A stretch of DNA of 64,000 bases from NCBI RefSeq assembly GCF_965184065.1, contig NZ_OZ239098.1. One strand, given 5' to 3'. This DNA comes from Methylopumilus sp026399645. Its GTDB lineage: Bacteria; Pseudomonadota; Gammaproteobacteria; Burkholderiales; Methylophilaceae. Both the position numbers and the translations under genes were made by a program. Numbering within the stretch: position 1 is the stretch's first letter; each line of letters opens with the position of its first letter. Positions 26,792-35,562 of this stretch are shown piece after piece. Under the pieces are notes generated by a model. It saw nothing but the letters and a program-made list of their open reading frames with translations. It had not been told where the DNA came from and searched no databases.

Positions 26792-27616
26792 TTAACTGAC
26801 TTTAAATTTAAAATGATTGCCCGGAATTGCATTTAAGAGTTCCCGCGTGTAATGAGCTTTGGGTTTTTCATAAATGCCTTTGATAGAACCTTGCTCCACA
26901 ATTTTCCCTTGATGCATCACAGCAATGCTATCTGCCATATGTCGGACGACTCTTAAATCGTGACTAATGAATAGATAGCTCAAACCTAATTCCCTTTGTA
27001 ACTCTTTTAACAATAATAAAATCTGTGCTTGAATCGATACATCAAGGGCTGAGACAGGCTCATCACAAATCACGAGTTCGGGTTCTACAATCAAAGCTCT
27101 TGCAATACCAATTCTTTGTCTTTGCCCGCCTGAAAACTGATGCGGGTATTTATTCAAATCAGATACTTCCAGCCCTACTTTTTTAATCATGTTGCGCATC
27201 TTTTTATCGCGCTCAGTTTTATTACCTAAATCATGAATTAATAAACCTTCTTCTAAAATCTCAGCAATCTTCATACGAGGATTGAGTGAAGCATAGGGGT
27301 CTTGAAATACCATTTGTATATGGCGTTTAAGATATTTTTTACCTTCTACATCTAAAGAGGTGAGGTTTTTACCTTTAAAGAAAAGTTCACCCTGATCAAG
27401 CGACAGCAATTGTAACAGACAACGCGCCAAGGTTGACTTGCCACTGCCTGATTCACCTACAATGGCTAAAGTCTCACCTTTTTTAATCGATACACTGACA
27501 TTATTGAGTGCCTTGATGACTCTTTGCTTTCTTACAAAGAAACCAGACGTTTGTGTATAGGTTTTATAAAGGCCTTTGGCCTCTAACAGCACTTCATTTT
27601 TAAACATTTTTGCCAT
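26792..27616 (-). CDS. Peptide/nickel-type ABC transporter ATP-binding protein (OppF/DppF-like)
   Basis: A 274-residue ABC ATPase. Walker A is GESGSGKST, the Q-loop is in MVFQDPYASLNPRM, the signature is FSGGQRQRIGIA, Walker B with catalytic Glu is LVICDEPVSALD, and the switch His is in LFISHDLRVV. The DPYASLNPRM segment and the C-terminal extension (KIVEQGSIKGIYEKPKAHYTREL) place it with OppF/DppF proteins of oligopeptide importers. It forms a pair with the next gene but no permease or binding-protein gene is nearby. The importer partners must be elsewhere, or the pair has a different role. Confidence 0.88.
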   Translation of the reverse strand: MAKMFKNEVLLEAKGLYKTYTQTSGFFVRKQRVIKALNNVSVSIKKGETLAIVGESGSGKSTLARCLLQLLSLDQGELFFKGKNLTSLDVEGKKYLKRHIQMVFQDPYASLNPRMKIAEILEEGLLIHDLGNKTERDKKMRNMIKKVGLEVSDLNKYPHQFSGGQRQRIGIARALIVEPELVICDEPVSALDVSIQAQILLLLKELQRELGLSYLFISHDLRVVRHMADSIAVMHQGKIVEQGSIKGIYEKPKAHYTRELLNAIPGNHFKFKVS

Positions 27617-27632
27617 GGGTTAAATATGACTC

Positions 27633-28451
27633 TCAAATAAATGTACGATGTTGAATAGGTTTTAATTTCTTTATACCTTTGGCATCTGGCACACATTGCA
27701 GCAAAGCTATGGTGTAGGCATGTTTTGGTTTTTTTAATACGTCCTTCACACTTCCTTTTTCAACAATGTGGCCTTGATACATCACAATCACATCATCCGC
27801 GATTTCTTCTACCACACCAAAATCGTGCGTTATAAAAAGCATGGCCATGTGTCTTTTTTCTTTTAAGTTTCGAAGAAGTTTTAAAATTTGCGCTTGCACT
27901 GTGACATCCAAAGCGGTTGTGGGTTCATCTGCAATTAAAATTAAGGGCTCGCACGCAATACTCATCGCAATCATAATGCGCTGTCTTTGACCGCCCGAGA
28001 GCTCATCGGGGTAACTTGATATACGATCTGCTTCGATACCTACCTCTTTAAAAAGAGATAGCACTTTTTTATTCAAATTATCATTATCTAAATCAAGGTG
28101 CACACTTAACGCTTCTTTGATCTGATCTCCAACCGTTAAGACAGGGTTTAAAGATGTCATGGGTTCTTGAAAAATCATGGCCATCGATTTACCGCGAAAA
28201 GATCGCATCTCCACATTAGATAATTGAGATATATTTTTCCCCTCAAAAGAGATATCGCCTGTTTGTTTGAGTTGCGTGGATAAAAGCTTCATGATGGATA
28301 ATGCGGTTAAACTTTTACCACTACCTGATTCGCCGACGATGCAAGTGGTGCGGCCCGGATACAAATCAAATGAAACATCGCCCACTAAGATTTTACGTGG
28401 CTCATTAATGGGAGACACTTTTAAATGTTTGACTTCAAGTATTTTTTTCAT
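27633..28451 (-). CDS. Peptide/nickel-type ABC transporter ATP-binding protein (OppD/DppD-like)
   Basis: The 272-residue partner of the OppF-like ATPase. It has GESGSGKSLTALSIM, the Q-loop MIFQEPMTSLNPVL, signature LSGGQRQRIMIAMS, Walker B LILIADEPTTALD and switch LFITHDFGVV, all typical for OppD. The start overlaps the hisS stop by 4 bases (ATGA), so it is translated together with hisS. The C-terminal Fe-S cysteine region seen in many DppD proteins is reduced: the protein ends soon after LLQCVPDAKG. Together the two ORFs resemble a split YejF. Confidence 0.88.
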   Translation of the reverse strand: MKKILEVKHLKVSPINEPRKILVGDVSFDLYPGRTTCIVGESGSGKSLTALSIMKLLSTQLKQTGDISFEGKNISQLSNVEMRSFRGKSMAMIFQEPMTSLNPVLTVGDQIKEALSVHLDLDNDNLNKKVLSLFKEVGIEADRISSYPDELSGGQRQRIMIAMSIACEPLILIADEPTTALDVTVQAQILKLLRNLKEKRHMAMLFITHDFGVVEEIADDVIVMYQGHIVEKGSVKDVLKKPKHAYTIALLQCVPDAKGIKKLKPIQHRTFI

Positions 28452-29713
28452 GATGTTTGTTTCAATAAGAATGCCGCTAATTCATCTAATAGAATCTTCG
28501 ATTGTTGATTTTCAACCCTTAATGACTTGACTTGGGCCACACCCTCTTTCATTTCATCATCACCTAAGATGACAGCATATGCTGCACCACTTTTATCAGC
28601 GCGTTTCATTTGTGATTTAAAACTACTACCGCCTGAATTTAATACCACTTTTAATCCGTGGCTTCGAAGTGTTTCAGAAAGTTTAAGCGCATACTTTTCA
28701 GCAGGATCGCCTAAGTTCACCAAATAAATATTGGGTTCGTTTTGGAGAACCACACCCATCTCTTCTAAAAGTAAGATGATGCGTTCCATTCCAATACCAA
28801 AACCTGAGGCAGGTGTTTTGTCTCCCCCTAGTCGCTCAATGAGATAATCATAACGACCACCGCCCGCAATGGTGCCTTGACTGCCTAAACGGTTCGTCAC
28901 CCATTCGTACACGGTGCGATTGTAATAATCAAGCCCACGGACTAATCGATGGTTTAATTTAAAAGAGATACCTGCTTCATTGAGATAGCCACATACCGAA
29001 TCAAAATGGGCTTTTGCCTCACTATTTAAATACTCGGATAATTTCGGTGCACTTTCAATCATATCTTGCATGGCGGGATTCTTACTATCCAAAATCCGCA
29101 ATGGGTTTTGATGGAGTCGTCGTTTCGCATCTTCATCTAGAATATCAAGATAGCCTTCAAAATAACGAATGAGTTCAGTGCGATATTTCAATCGATCTTC
29201 AGGGTCACCGATTGAATTGATATGAAGTTCCACGTCTTTAATATCGAGCGCTTTCCAGAGCCTTGCCAATAATAAAATTTGTTCGGCATCGATATTGGCA
29301 TCATCAAAGCCAAAGGCTTCAACACCCACTTGATTAAATTGGCGCTGCCTACCCTTTTGCACATTCTCGTGCCTAAACATAGGGCCTTGATACCACAAAC
29401 GAATGGGGCCATTGTAAGTGAGGTTATGCTCAATGACAGCTCTCACACATCCCGCAGTCCCCTCAGGACGTAAAGTTAATTGATCCTCATTTAAAGGGTC
29501 TATCCATGAATACATTTCTTTTTCAACAATATCCGTATGCGTGCCCACACTATCGATAAAAAGTGCAGTAGGTTCAACGATGGGTAGATTGATTTTTTCG
29601 TAAGCATAAAGATTTAACACTTCTCGTATCTTATCTTCAACAAAATGCCAAAGCGGCATCTTGTCAGGTAAGACATCATAGAATCCTTTAATGCTTTGTA
29701 ATTTTTTAGACAT
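28448..29713 (-). CDS. hisS: Histidyl-tRNA synthetase
   Basis: A class II synthetase of 421 residues. It opens with SIKGFYDVLPDKMPLW, has motif 2 RPEGTAGCVRAVIEH followed by RLWYQGPMFRHENVQKGR, the HisA motif LVRGLDYYNRTVYEW, and motif 3 GGGRYDYLIERLGG with GFGIGMERIILL. The C-terminal anticodon domain is full length. It lies 5 bases after ispG, as in most Betaproteobacteria. The HisZ paralogue is encoded at 12496-13647. Confidence 0.98.
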   Translation of the reverse strand: MSKKLQSIKGFYDVLPDKMPLWHFVEDKIREVLNLYAYEKINLPIVEPTALFIDSVGTHTDIVEKEMYSWIDPLNEDQLTLRPEGTAGCVRAVIEHNLTYNGPIRLWYQGPMFRHENVQKGRQRQFNQVGVEAFGFDDANIDAEQILLLARLWKALDIKDVELHINSIGDPEDRLKYRTELIRYFEGYLDILDEDAKRRLHQNPLRILDSKNPAMQDMIESAPKLSEYLNSEAKAHFDSVCGYLNEAGISFKLNHRLVRGLDYYNRTVYEWVTNRLGSQGTIAGGGRYDYLIERLGGDKTPASGFGIGMERIILLLEEMGVVLQNEPNIYLVNLGDPAEKYALKLSETLRSHGLKVVLNSGGSSFKSQMKRADKSGAAYAVILGDDEMKEGVAQVKSLRVENQQSKILLDELAAFLLKQTS

Positions 29714-29718
29714 AGCTG

Positions 29719-30945
29719 TTATTTTAACTTTGAATAGTGGGATTCCACATAGCTCATCACAATAGCTTTAAATTCATGCGCGATTTTGTCACCCTTTAAG
29801 GTCACCGTCTTTTCACCATCGACAAAAACGGGGGCGACTGGAATCTCACCCGTGCCAGGAAGACTAATCCCAATATTGGCAAGTTTTGATTCTCCAGGGC
29901 CATTGACGACGCATCCCATGACCGCGACTGACATATCTTCAACCCCTGGAAATTGATCTTTCCATTGCGGCATGGATTCTCGTAAAAAAGTTTGAATCTC
30001 TAAAGCTAATTCCTGAAAATAAGTCGAAGTCGTTCGACCACAACCAGGACACGCGGTGACTAAAGGTGTAAAAGATCGAATGCCCATGGTTTGTAAAATC
30101 TCTTGGGCGACTGCGACTTCATTAGTGCGAGGTTCATTGGATGTGGGCGTTAAAGATACACGAATGGTGTCGCCGATACCTTGTTGTAAAAGAATAGCGA
30201 GTGCTGCCGTGGAAGCCACAATGCCTTTGGAACCCATGCCAGCTTCAGTTAAACCAAGGTGGAGTGGATATGAAGTTCTTTGGGCTAACGCCTGATAAAT
30301 AAGAATCAAATCTTGCACGACACTCACTTTACAAGAAATCACAATTTTGTTTTTTGGTAACCCCCAAGAGACGGCTTGCTCTGCACTTTCCAATGCAGAT
30401 TGGATTAAAGCTTCTCGCATCAATGCATCGCTTGACAATGGCATTTTTAATTTCGCATTCTCATCCATCATGGCGGCCAATTTAACTTGATCTAAACTTC
30501 CCCAATTCACACCAATACGCACCGGTTTATCATACGTTTTAGCAATGGCTATCATCGCTTCAAACTGCTCATCACGACGGCTACCTTTACCTACATTGCC
30601 TGGATTGATACGATATTTGGCGAGGAGTTTTGCGCACTCAGGATATGCCTGTAAAAGCTTATGCCCATTAAAATGAAAATCGCCCACGATCGGCACATGA
30701 CAATTTCTTTTGTGCAAACCTTCAATGACATGAGGAATCGCATCCGCAGAAGCTTCATTATTCACGGTGACTCTGACAATTTCAGAACCGGCTTTCCATA
30801 AATCAAAAACCTGTTCTACGGTTTTTTGAATATCCGCCGTATCGGTATTGGTCATGGATTGAACCACAATAGGCGAGCCCCCGCCGACGGGAACGGACCC
30901 CACCATTACTTGATAAGTCGGTTTTTTAATTAAGATTTTTTTCAT
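29719..30945 (-). CDS. ispG: 4-hydroxy-3-methylbut-2-enyl-diphosphate synthase
   Basis: IspG (GcpE) is a [4Fe-4S] enzyme that reduces methylerythritol cyclodiphosphate to HMBPP in the MEP isoprenoid pathway. The 408-residue protein shows VVQSMTNTDTADI at the N-terminus, RINPGNVG, LHLGLTEAG, and the cluster ligands in TACPGCGRTTSTYF and VMGCVVNGPGES. Length fits the short proteobacterial form. rlmN lies 24 bases upstream; the pilW and rodZ genes often found between them are absent. Confidence 0.97.
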   Translation of the reverse strand: MKKILIKKPTYQVMVGSVPVGGGSPIVVQSMTNTDTADIQKTVEQVFDLWKAGSEIVRVTVNNEASADAIPHVIEGLHKRNCHVPIVGDFHFNGHKLLQAYPECAKLLAKYRINPGNVGKGSRRDEQFEAMIAIAKTYDKPVRIGVNWGSLDQVKLAAMMDENAKLKMPLSSDALMREALIQSALESAEQAVSWGLPKNKIVISCKVSVVQDLILIYQALAQRTSYPLHLGLTEAGMGSKGIVASTAALAILLQQGIGDTIRVSLTPTSNEPRTNEVAVAQEILQTMGIRSFTPLVTACPGCGRTTSTYFQELALEIQTFLRESMPQWKDQFPGVEDMSVAVMGCVVNGPGESKLANIGISLPGTGEIPVAPVFVDGEKTVTLKGDKIAHEFKAIVMSYVESHYSKLK

Positions 30946-30969
30946 TTTTTATTTAATTAAATCAATAGT

Positions 30970-32067
30970 TTATTGAGATAAGTTCATTCTTTTTAGAGAT
31001 CTTGTGGTCTTATCTTTCACCTGCCCTGCGAGCTGCCCACATGCCGCATCAATATCATCGCCCCGGGTTTTTCGGACTGTCACAATAAAATCTTGGTTCA
31101 TGAGGACTTCTTTAAATTTACGAATTTGGTCACTTGATGAACATTTATATCCGCTATTAGGAAACGGATTAAATGGGATTAAATTAAATTTACACGGCAC
31201 GTCTTTGACAATTTTGAGTAAAGCTTTTGCATCCTCAACCGAATCATTAATACCATCTAACATCACATATTCGAACGTCACAAAATCTCTTGGTGCTTTT
31301 TCTAAATAGCGCTGACACCCTGCCATGAGCTCTCGAATAGGGAATTTTTTGTTAATAGGCACAATCTCATCACGCAATTTATCATTCGACGCATGGAGGG
31401 ACACTGCTAGTGCCACAGGACAATCTTCTTTTAATCGATCCATGGCGTTGACTAAACCACTGGTGGATAGAGTCACACGACGTCGACTTAAGCCATAAGC
31501 CCTGTCGTCTAACATCAACTTCATAGCAGCCACGACATTGTCATAGTTAGCTAAAGGTTCGCCCATGCCCATCATGACGACATTACTGATAACACGTTCT
31601 GAATTCGCCAATCCGTTATAGCCCTCTTGTTGGCGAATGTAAAAATTAGCGAGCCATAACTGCCCAATAATTTCGGCAGTGGTTAAATTACGATTAAACC
31701 CTTGGCGACCCGTGGAGCAAAATGTACATTCAAGCGCGCATCCGACTTGAGATGAAATACATAAAGTACCCCGATCATCTTCGGGAATAAAAACAGTTTC
31801 AATCCCATTATTACCCCCCACATCAAATAGCCATTTACGTGTGCCATCATCCGACATCGCGTCACTCATCACAGATGGAAATTCAATGGTGGTTTTGTCT
31901 TTTAATACATCACGAAATACTTTAGAAATATCGGTCATCTCATTGAAATCAATGAGATTTTCTTGATAAATCCAATGCATCAATTGCTTGGCTCGATAGG
32001 GTTTTTCACCGAACGTTTCGATATATGAAACGAGGTGCTCGTAGTCCAAATCGAGCAAGTTAGTCAC
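30970..32067 (-). CDS. rlmN: Dual-specificity 23S rRNA/tRNA (adenine-C2)-methyltransferase RlmN
   Basis: RlmN is a radical SAM enzyme that methylates A2503 of 23S rRNA and A37 of some tRNAs. In 365 residues it has the N-terminal helical domain (YRAKQLMHWIY), the radical SAM motif CALECTFCSTG preceded by CISSQVGC, GMGEPLANYD, SLHASND and the C-terminal catalytic cysteine in RGDDIDAACGQLAG. The start codon is GTG at 32067. It lies 7 bases after ndk. Confidence 0.97.
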   Translation of the reverse strand: MTNLLDLDYEHLVSYIETFGEKPYRAKQLMHWIYQENLIDFNEMTDISKVFRDVLKDKTTIEFPSVMSDAMSDDGTRKWLFDVGGNNGIETVFIPEDDRGTLCISSQVGCALECTFCSTGRQGFNRNLTTAEIIGQLWLANFYIRQQEGYNGLANSERVISNVVMMGMGEPLANYDNVVAAMKLMLDDRAYGLSRRRVTLSTSGLVNAMDRLKEDCPVALAVSLHASNDKLRDEIVPINKKFPIRELMAGCQRYLEKAPRDFVTFEYVMLDGINDSVEDAKALLKIVKDVPCKFNLIPFNPFPNSGYKCSSSDQIRKFKEVLMNQDFIVTVRKTRGDDIDAACGQLAGQVKDKTTRSLKRMNLSQ

Positions 32068-32074
32068 TTAAAAA

Positions 32075-32479
32075 TTAACCGAAGAAGTATTTAATTTCAA
32101 TTTTAGCGTTATCTAATGAATCAGATCCGTGCACTGCATTCGCATCAATACTCTCTGCAAAGTCAGCACGAATGGTTCCAGGTGCTGCTTCTTTAGGATT
32201 AGTCGCTCCCATCAAATCACGGTGTTTTAAAACAGCGTTTTCACCTTCTAAAGCTTGGATCATGACAGGTCCTGAAATCATAAAACCTACTAGATCTTTA
32301 AAGAAAGGACGGTCTTTGTGCACCGCATAAAAGCCTTCGGCTTCTTGTTGTGTGAGATGTGTCATTTTAGCTTTGATAATTTTTAAGCCTGCATGTTCAA
32401 AACGTGCATAGATTTGACCAATCACATTTTTTTTAACTGCATCAGGTTTAATAATGGATAAGGTTTGTTCAATTGCCAT
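32075..32479 (-). CDS. ndk: Nucleoside diphosphate kinase
   Basis: Ndk balances nucleoside triphosphates by phosphate transfer through a histidine intermediate. At 134 residues it is short. TLSIIKPDAVKKN starts the fold and the active-site His is in NAVHGSDSLDNA. The C-terminus IEIKYFFG is shorter than in E. coli (143). It heads the ndk-rlmN-ispG-hisS operon and is divergent from trhO; the 82-base gap must hold both promoters. Confidence 0.97.
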   Translation of the reverse strand: MAIEQTLSIIKPDAVKKNVIGQIYARFEHAGLKIIKAKMTHLTQQEAEGFYAVHKDRPFFKDLVGFMISGPVMIQALEGENAVLKHRDLMGATNPKEAAPGTIRADFAESIDANAVHGSDSLDNAKIEIKYFFG

Positions 32480-32561
32480 TGTATAGACTCCGTAAGATTT
32501 AAGATCGTTGAAAAGACTGATAAAATAACATTTTTAGAGGTTTTAATAAAGAACAAAGCTC

Positions 32562-33512
32562 ATGCAAGACACCTATTTAACAACTGCTATGTATCATTTT
32601 GTGAGCCTTCCTCGCTTTGAGACATTAAGAGAGCCACTTCTCAATTTCTGCGCATTTAACGGCATCAAAGGCACCCTTCTTTTAGCTGATGAAGGGATTA
32701 ACGGTACCGTTGCAGGCTCTGAAAAAGCGATTCATACATTTCTCGACTTCTTAAAAAATGATCCAATTTTTGAAGGTCATTTCAAAAGCTTAGCTCATAA
32801 AGAATCATGGTCAGATAAACACCCCTTCTACCGCATGAAGGTCAAATTAAAGAAAGAAATTGTGACTTTAGGGGTGCCTGGTGTGTCGCCTACAAAAGCA
32901 GTGGGCAAATATGTCAAACCTCAAGATTGGAACGCAATCATCTCTGACCCAGAAGTGGTGTTGATAGATACTCGCAATGATTATGAATATGCGATTGGGT
33001 CTTTTAAAAATGCCATTAATCCAGAAACGCAAACATTTCGAGAGTTTCCTGAGTTTGTGAAAACGCATTTCGATCCCAAAAAACATAAGAAAGTTGCTAT
33101 GTTTTGTACTGGCGGTATTCGCTGTGAAAAAGCTTCTTCTTATATGATAAGTGAAGGTTTTGATGAGGTTTATCACTTAGAAGGTGGCATTTTAAAATAC
33201 CTAGAAGAAGTGAACCCTGAGAAAAGTCTTTGGCAGGGTGAATGCTTTGTCTTTGATCAAAGGGTTGCGATTAAACATGGATTAGAAGTGGGTGACTATG
33301 ATCAGTGCTATGCCTGCCGCTATCCCCTATCTAAAGGCGATATTAAAAGTGAAAAATATACCCCAGGGATTTCATGCCCCCATTGTTACAACACCCATAC
33401 CCAAGAAAAATTAGAGGCATTGACTGAGCGACAAAAACAAGTAATCCTCGCCAAAAGTCGTGGTCTTAAACATATTGGCCAATTAAACCAATCTCATATT
33501 AAAAAAAATTAA
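32562..33512 (+). CDS. trhO: tRNA uridine(34) hydroxylase TrhO (rhodanese family)
   Basis: TrhO (YceA, UPF0176) oxidises U34 to 5-hydroxyuridine in certain tRNAs, independently of prephenate. The 316 residues include an N-terminal acylphosphatase-like domain (GIKGTLLLADEGINGTVAGS) and a rhodanese domain with DTRNDYEYAIGSF and the active-site loop FCTGGIRCEKAS. A C-terminal zinc-type set (CYACRYPLS and CPHCYN) follows. It is monocistronic and ends 119 bases before the opposite-strand polysaccharide locus; no hairpin terminator is evident in that gap. Confidence 0.95.
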   Translation: MQDTYLTTAMYHFVSLPRFETLREPLLNFCAFNGIKGTLLLADEGINGTVAGSEKAIHTFLDFLKNDPIFEGHFKSLAHKESWSDKHPFYRMKVKLKKEIVTLGVPGVSPTKAVGKYVKPQDWNAIISDPEVVLIDTRNDYEYAIGSFKNAINPETQTFREFPEFVKTHFDPKKHKKVAMFCTGGIRCEKASSYMISEGFDEVYHLEGGILKYLEEVNPEKSLWQGECFVFDQRVAIKHGLEVGDYDQCYACRYPLSKGDIKSEKYTPGISCPHCYNTHTQEKLEALTERQKQVILAKSRGLKHIGQLNQSHIKKN

Positions 33513-33542
33513 TCTCTCTATCATTGCATAAACAAAAATTTT

Positions 33543-33626
33543 TTAGCCATTAAAACGCTTGAGTCTGCGATAGAAGATCATCAGATAGAAAAGTGAAATA
33601 TACAAAGTCTTACGAGAAGATACCAT
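33543..33626 (-). CDS. Possible 27-residue small ORF after the sugar transferase gene
   Basis: An ATG 5 bases after the stop of the sugar transferase gene opens a 27-codon frame (SSRKTLYISLFYLMIFYRR then LKRFNG) ending in TAA. It would be a basic, single-helix hydrophobic peptide. The Shine-Dalgarno is poor, no family is recognised, and short chance frames are common in AT-rich DNA, so this is weak. Confidence 0.15.
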   Translation of the reverse strand: MVSSRKTLYISLFYLMIFYRRLKRFNG

Positions 33627-33631
33627 AATTT

Positions 33632-34354
33632 TCAAAGTCCCCCACCGCGTAAAATTAATTTAATGCCTCTCCAAATAATCCATAAGTCAAAAAATAATAA
33701 AGATAAAGAAGATCGCTTTAAATAATAGTCAAGATATTTGTATTCATAAATGGGATTTCCGAGTTCTCTAGAGCCTTTATGAATATGCCCAAAGCCTAAC
33801 ATTCCCCCTTTTAGTAGTTTTCGAGCTACATTACCTTGGGATATATCAAGCTTATAATGATAAACAGATAAAGGTCTTGGGCCTACTAAGGAAATCTCAC
33901 CTTTTAATACACTATAAAATTGAGGCAACTCATCTAAATAAAATTTTTTAATAAACCGCCCTAAATATGTAAGGGATTTTGGGTTCCATGCACTTGCATA
34001 GGCAGCCCAATCGGCTTTTTTTGCTTTTACTGGATCGATATAACTTGTTTTAATAATGCGAATTTTATATTTACGAATAACTTTTCCCTGACTAACTGAA
34101 TTATAGTAATAAAACATTGGCCCTTTATTTTCTGGCAAAATCCACCCTTCAATTAAAAAAGCAATTTTTATCAAAATTAAAAGAGGGATAATTACGAACA
34201 AAAGTGCTAAAGAAACCAATTTGTCAAAAGCTAATTTAAGAAAGCGCGGAGGCAGTTCTTTTTTTAATTCAAAGATGTAGCGATACTTTTTTCTAATTTC
34301 TTTTGAGGGCGGCTGATAAGGAAAGCTTTTTTTAATGATTTTATTACTGACCAC
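33632..34354 (-). CDS. Undecaprenyl-phosphate sugar-1-phosphate transferase
   Basis: The initiating enzyme of repeat-unit synthesis, moving a sugar-1-phosphate from a nucleotide sugar to undecaprenyl phosphate at the inner membrane. It is the short, monotopic form (about 240 residues): one reentrant hydrophobic stretch (LVSLALLFVIIPLLILIKIAF) then the catalytic domain with FYLDELPQFYSVLKGEISLVGPRPLS, the family signature. The multi-helix N-terminus of WcaJ/WbaP is missing. The frame opens at GTG 34363, but GTG 34354 has GGAG at an 8-base distance and is preferred. It is the last gene of the locus in transcription order. The L-QuiNAc/L-FucNAc cassette beside it does not reveal which sugar it uses. 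Confidence 0.9.
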   Translation of the reverse strand: MVSNKIIKKSFPYQPPSKEIRKKYRYIFELKKELPPRFLKLAFDKLVSLALLFVIIPLLILIKIAFLIEGWILPENKGPMFYYYNSVSQGKVIRKYKIRIIKTSYIDPVKAKKADWAAYASAWNPKSLTYLGRFIKKFYLDELPQFYSVLKGEISLVGPRPLSVYHYKLDISQGNVARKLLKGGMLGFGHIHKGSRELGNPIYEYKYLDYYLKRSSLSLLFFDLWIIWRGIKLILRGGGL

Positions 34355-34434
34355 AGCTAACACTCCAGTTTAAGATATAAACAATAGACTACATAATAAA
34401 TAAAATTTCAATAAAATGTCAGCTTAAGTAAAAT

Positions 34435-35562
34435 TTACTTAGACCATACTGTCCTATTAATATAATCAACATAACTCATAACTACACGTAAAATTTGTTT
34501 TGATACTGAGCTACTAGAATTATAGTCTGGGACAGCCGTCATAACTCTTAAATTTTTATCGTAATGAGACATAATTACTTTTACAGCATCTAATACTCGC
34601 TGCTTTTTCAATCCTGTCATTATTAAAGTACCAACATCCATTCCCTCAGGTCTTTCATGGACATTCCGAATTGTAATTGCTGGCAAATTAAGAAGCGAAG
34701 CTTCTTCAGTAATAGTTCCACTGTCTGAAATAACACAATAAGCTTCCATTTGAAGTTTTATATAATCACAAAATCCAAAAGGCTTCATAAATTTAATATT
34801 ATGATTTAATGCCTTAAGAGTCAAATCATCGAGCCTTTTTCTTGTTCTTGGATGAGTGGAAACAATTACAGGATAATCATACTCTTCCGCAAGAGCATTC
34901 AATGTTTCTAATAAATCAAGCAGGTTTTCCTGAGAGTCTACATTTTCCTCTCTGTGGGCGCTTACTATAAAAAACTTCCGCGATTCAATTCCTATTTGCT
35001 TAAGGACATTGGAGTTTTTAATTTTATCCTTATAAAAATCTAGAACCTCTCCCATGTGAGAGCCTGTCTTTATTATTGTTTCACCAGAAATACCTTCAGC
35101 AATTAAATATCGTCGCGCGTGCTCAGTAAGAACAAAATTAATATCGCTTAAATGATCGACAATTTTACGATTCAACTCTTCAGGAACGCGCTGGTCATAA
35201 CAACGATTTCCTGCCTCCATATGGAATACCGGTATTTTACGTCTTTTTGCAGATATTACGGCCAAGCAAGAATTTGTATCTCCATAAAAAAGAACCGCAT
35301 CAGGATTTTCAATATGGAATACCTGGTCAGCTTTTTCTATTACACGAGCTATAGTTTGTGCAGCATTTTCTCCAACAGCTTCTAAGAAATAATCTGGTTT
35401 ACGAATCCCCAAATCATCAAAAAAAAGTTGGTTAAGTTCATAATCATAATTTTGACCAGTATGAACTAAAACATGTTTAGTATGAAGGTCGAACTCAGCT
35501 ATTACCTTACTCATCTTGATGAGTTCTGGCCTAGTGCCAACAATAGTCATTACCTTAAGCAT
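34435..35562 (-). CDS. Non-hydrolysing UDP-sugar 2-epimerase of the FnlC/WbvD/WbjD type
   Basis: A 375-residue member of the WecB superfamily: TIVGTRPELIKMSKVI at the start, FHMEAGNRCYDQRVPEELNR, VSAHREENVD, and SDSGTITEEASLLNLPAI. With the two SDR genes upstream it forms the three-step cassette that turns UDP-GlcNAc into UDP-L-FucNAc or UDP-L-QuiNAc, this enzyme doing the last C2 epimerisation. The MEAGNR-C-DQRVPEE variant fits the FnlC branch. ATG 35562 has GAGAG upstream and overlaps the previous gene by 8 bases; the TTG at 35580 is an unlikely start. Confidence 0.85.
   Translation of the reverse strand: MLKVMTIVGTRPELIKMSKVIAEFDLHTKHVLVHTGQNYDYELNQLFFDDLGIRKPDYFLEAVGENAAQTIARVIEKADQVFHIENPDAVLFYGDTNSCLAVISAKRRKIPVFHMEAGNRCYDQRVPEELNRKIVDHLSDINFVLTEHARRYLIAEGISGETIIKTGSHMGEVLDFYKDKIKNSNVLKQIGIESRKFFIVSAHREENVDSQENLLDLLETLNALAEEYDYPVIVSTHPRTRKRLDDLTLKALNHNIKFMKPFGFCDYIKLQMEAYCVISDSGTITEEASLLNLPAITIRNVHERPEGMDVGTLIMTGLKKQRVLDAVKVIMSHYDKNLRVMTAVPDYNSSSSVSKQILRVVMSYVDYINRTVWSK

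Noticed and set aside
32480..32561. Shared sigma-70 promoter elements between ndk and trhO
   Set aside because: Only partial hexamers (TTGAAA, TAAAAT) at wrong spacing were seen, so no promoter feature is called.
33513..33631. Hairpin terminator between trhO and the convergent polysaccharide locus
   Set aside because: Only short imperfect repeats (GATAGAA/TCTATC) without a GC-rich stem were found.
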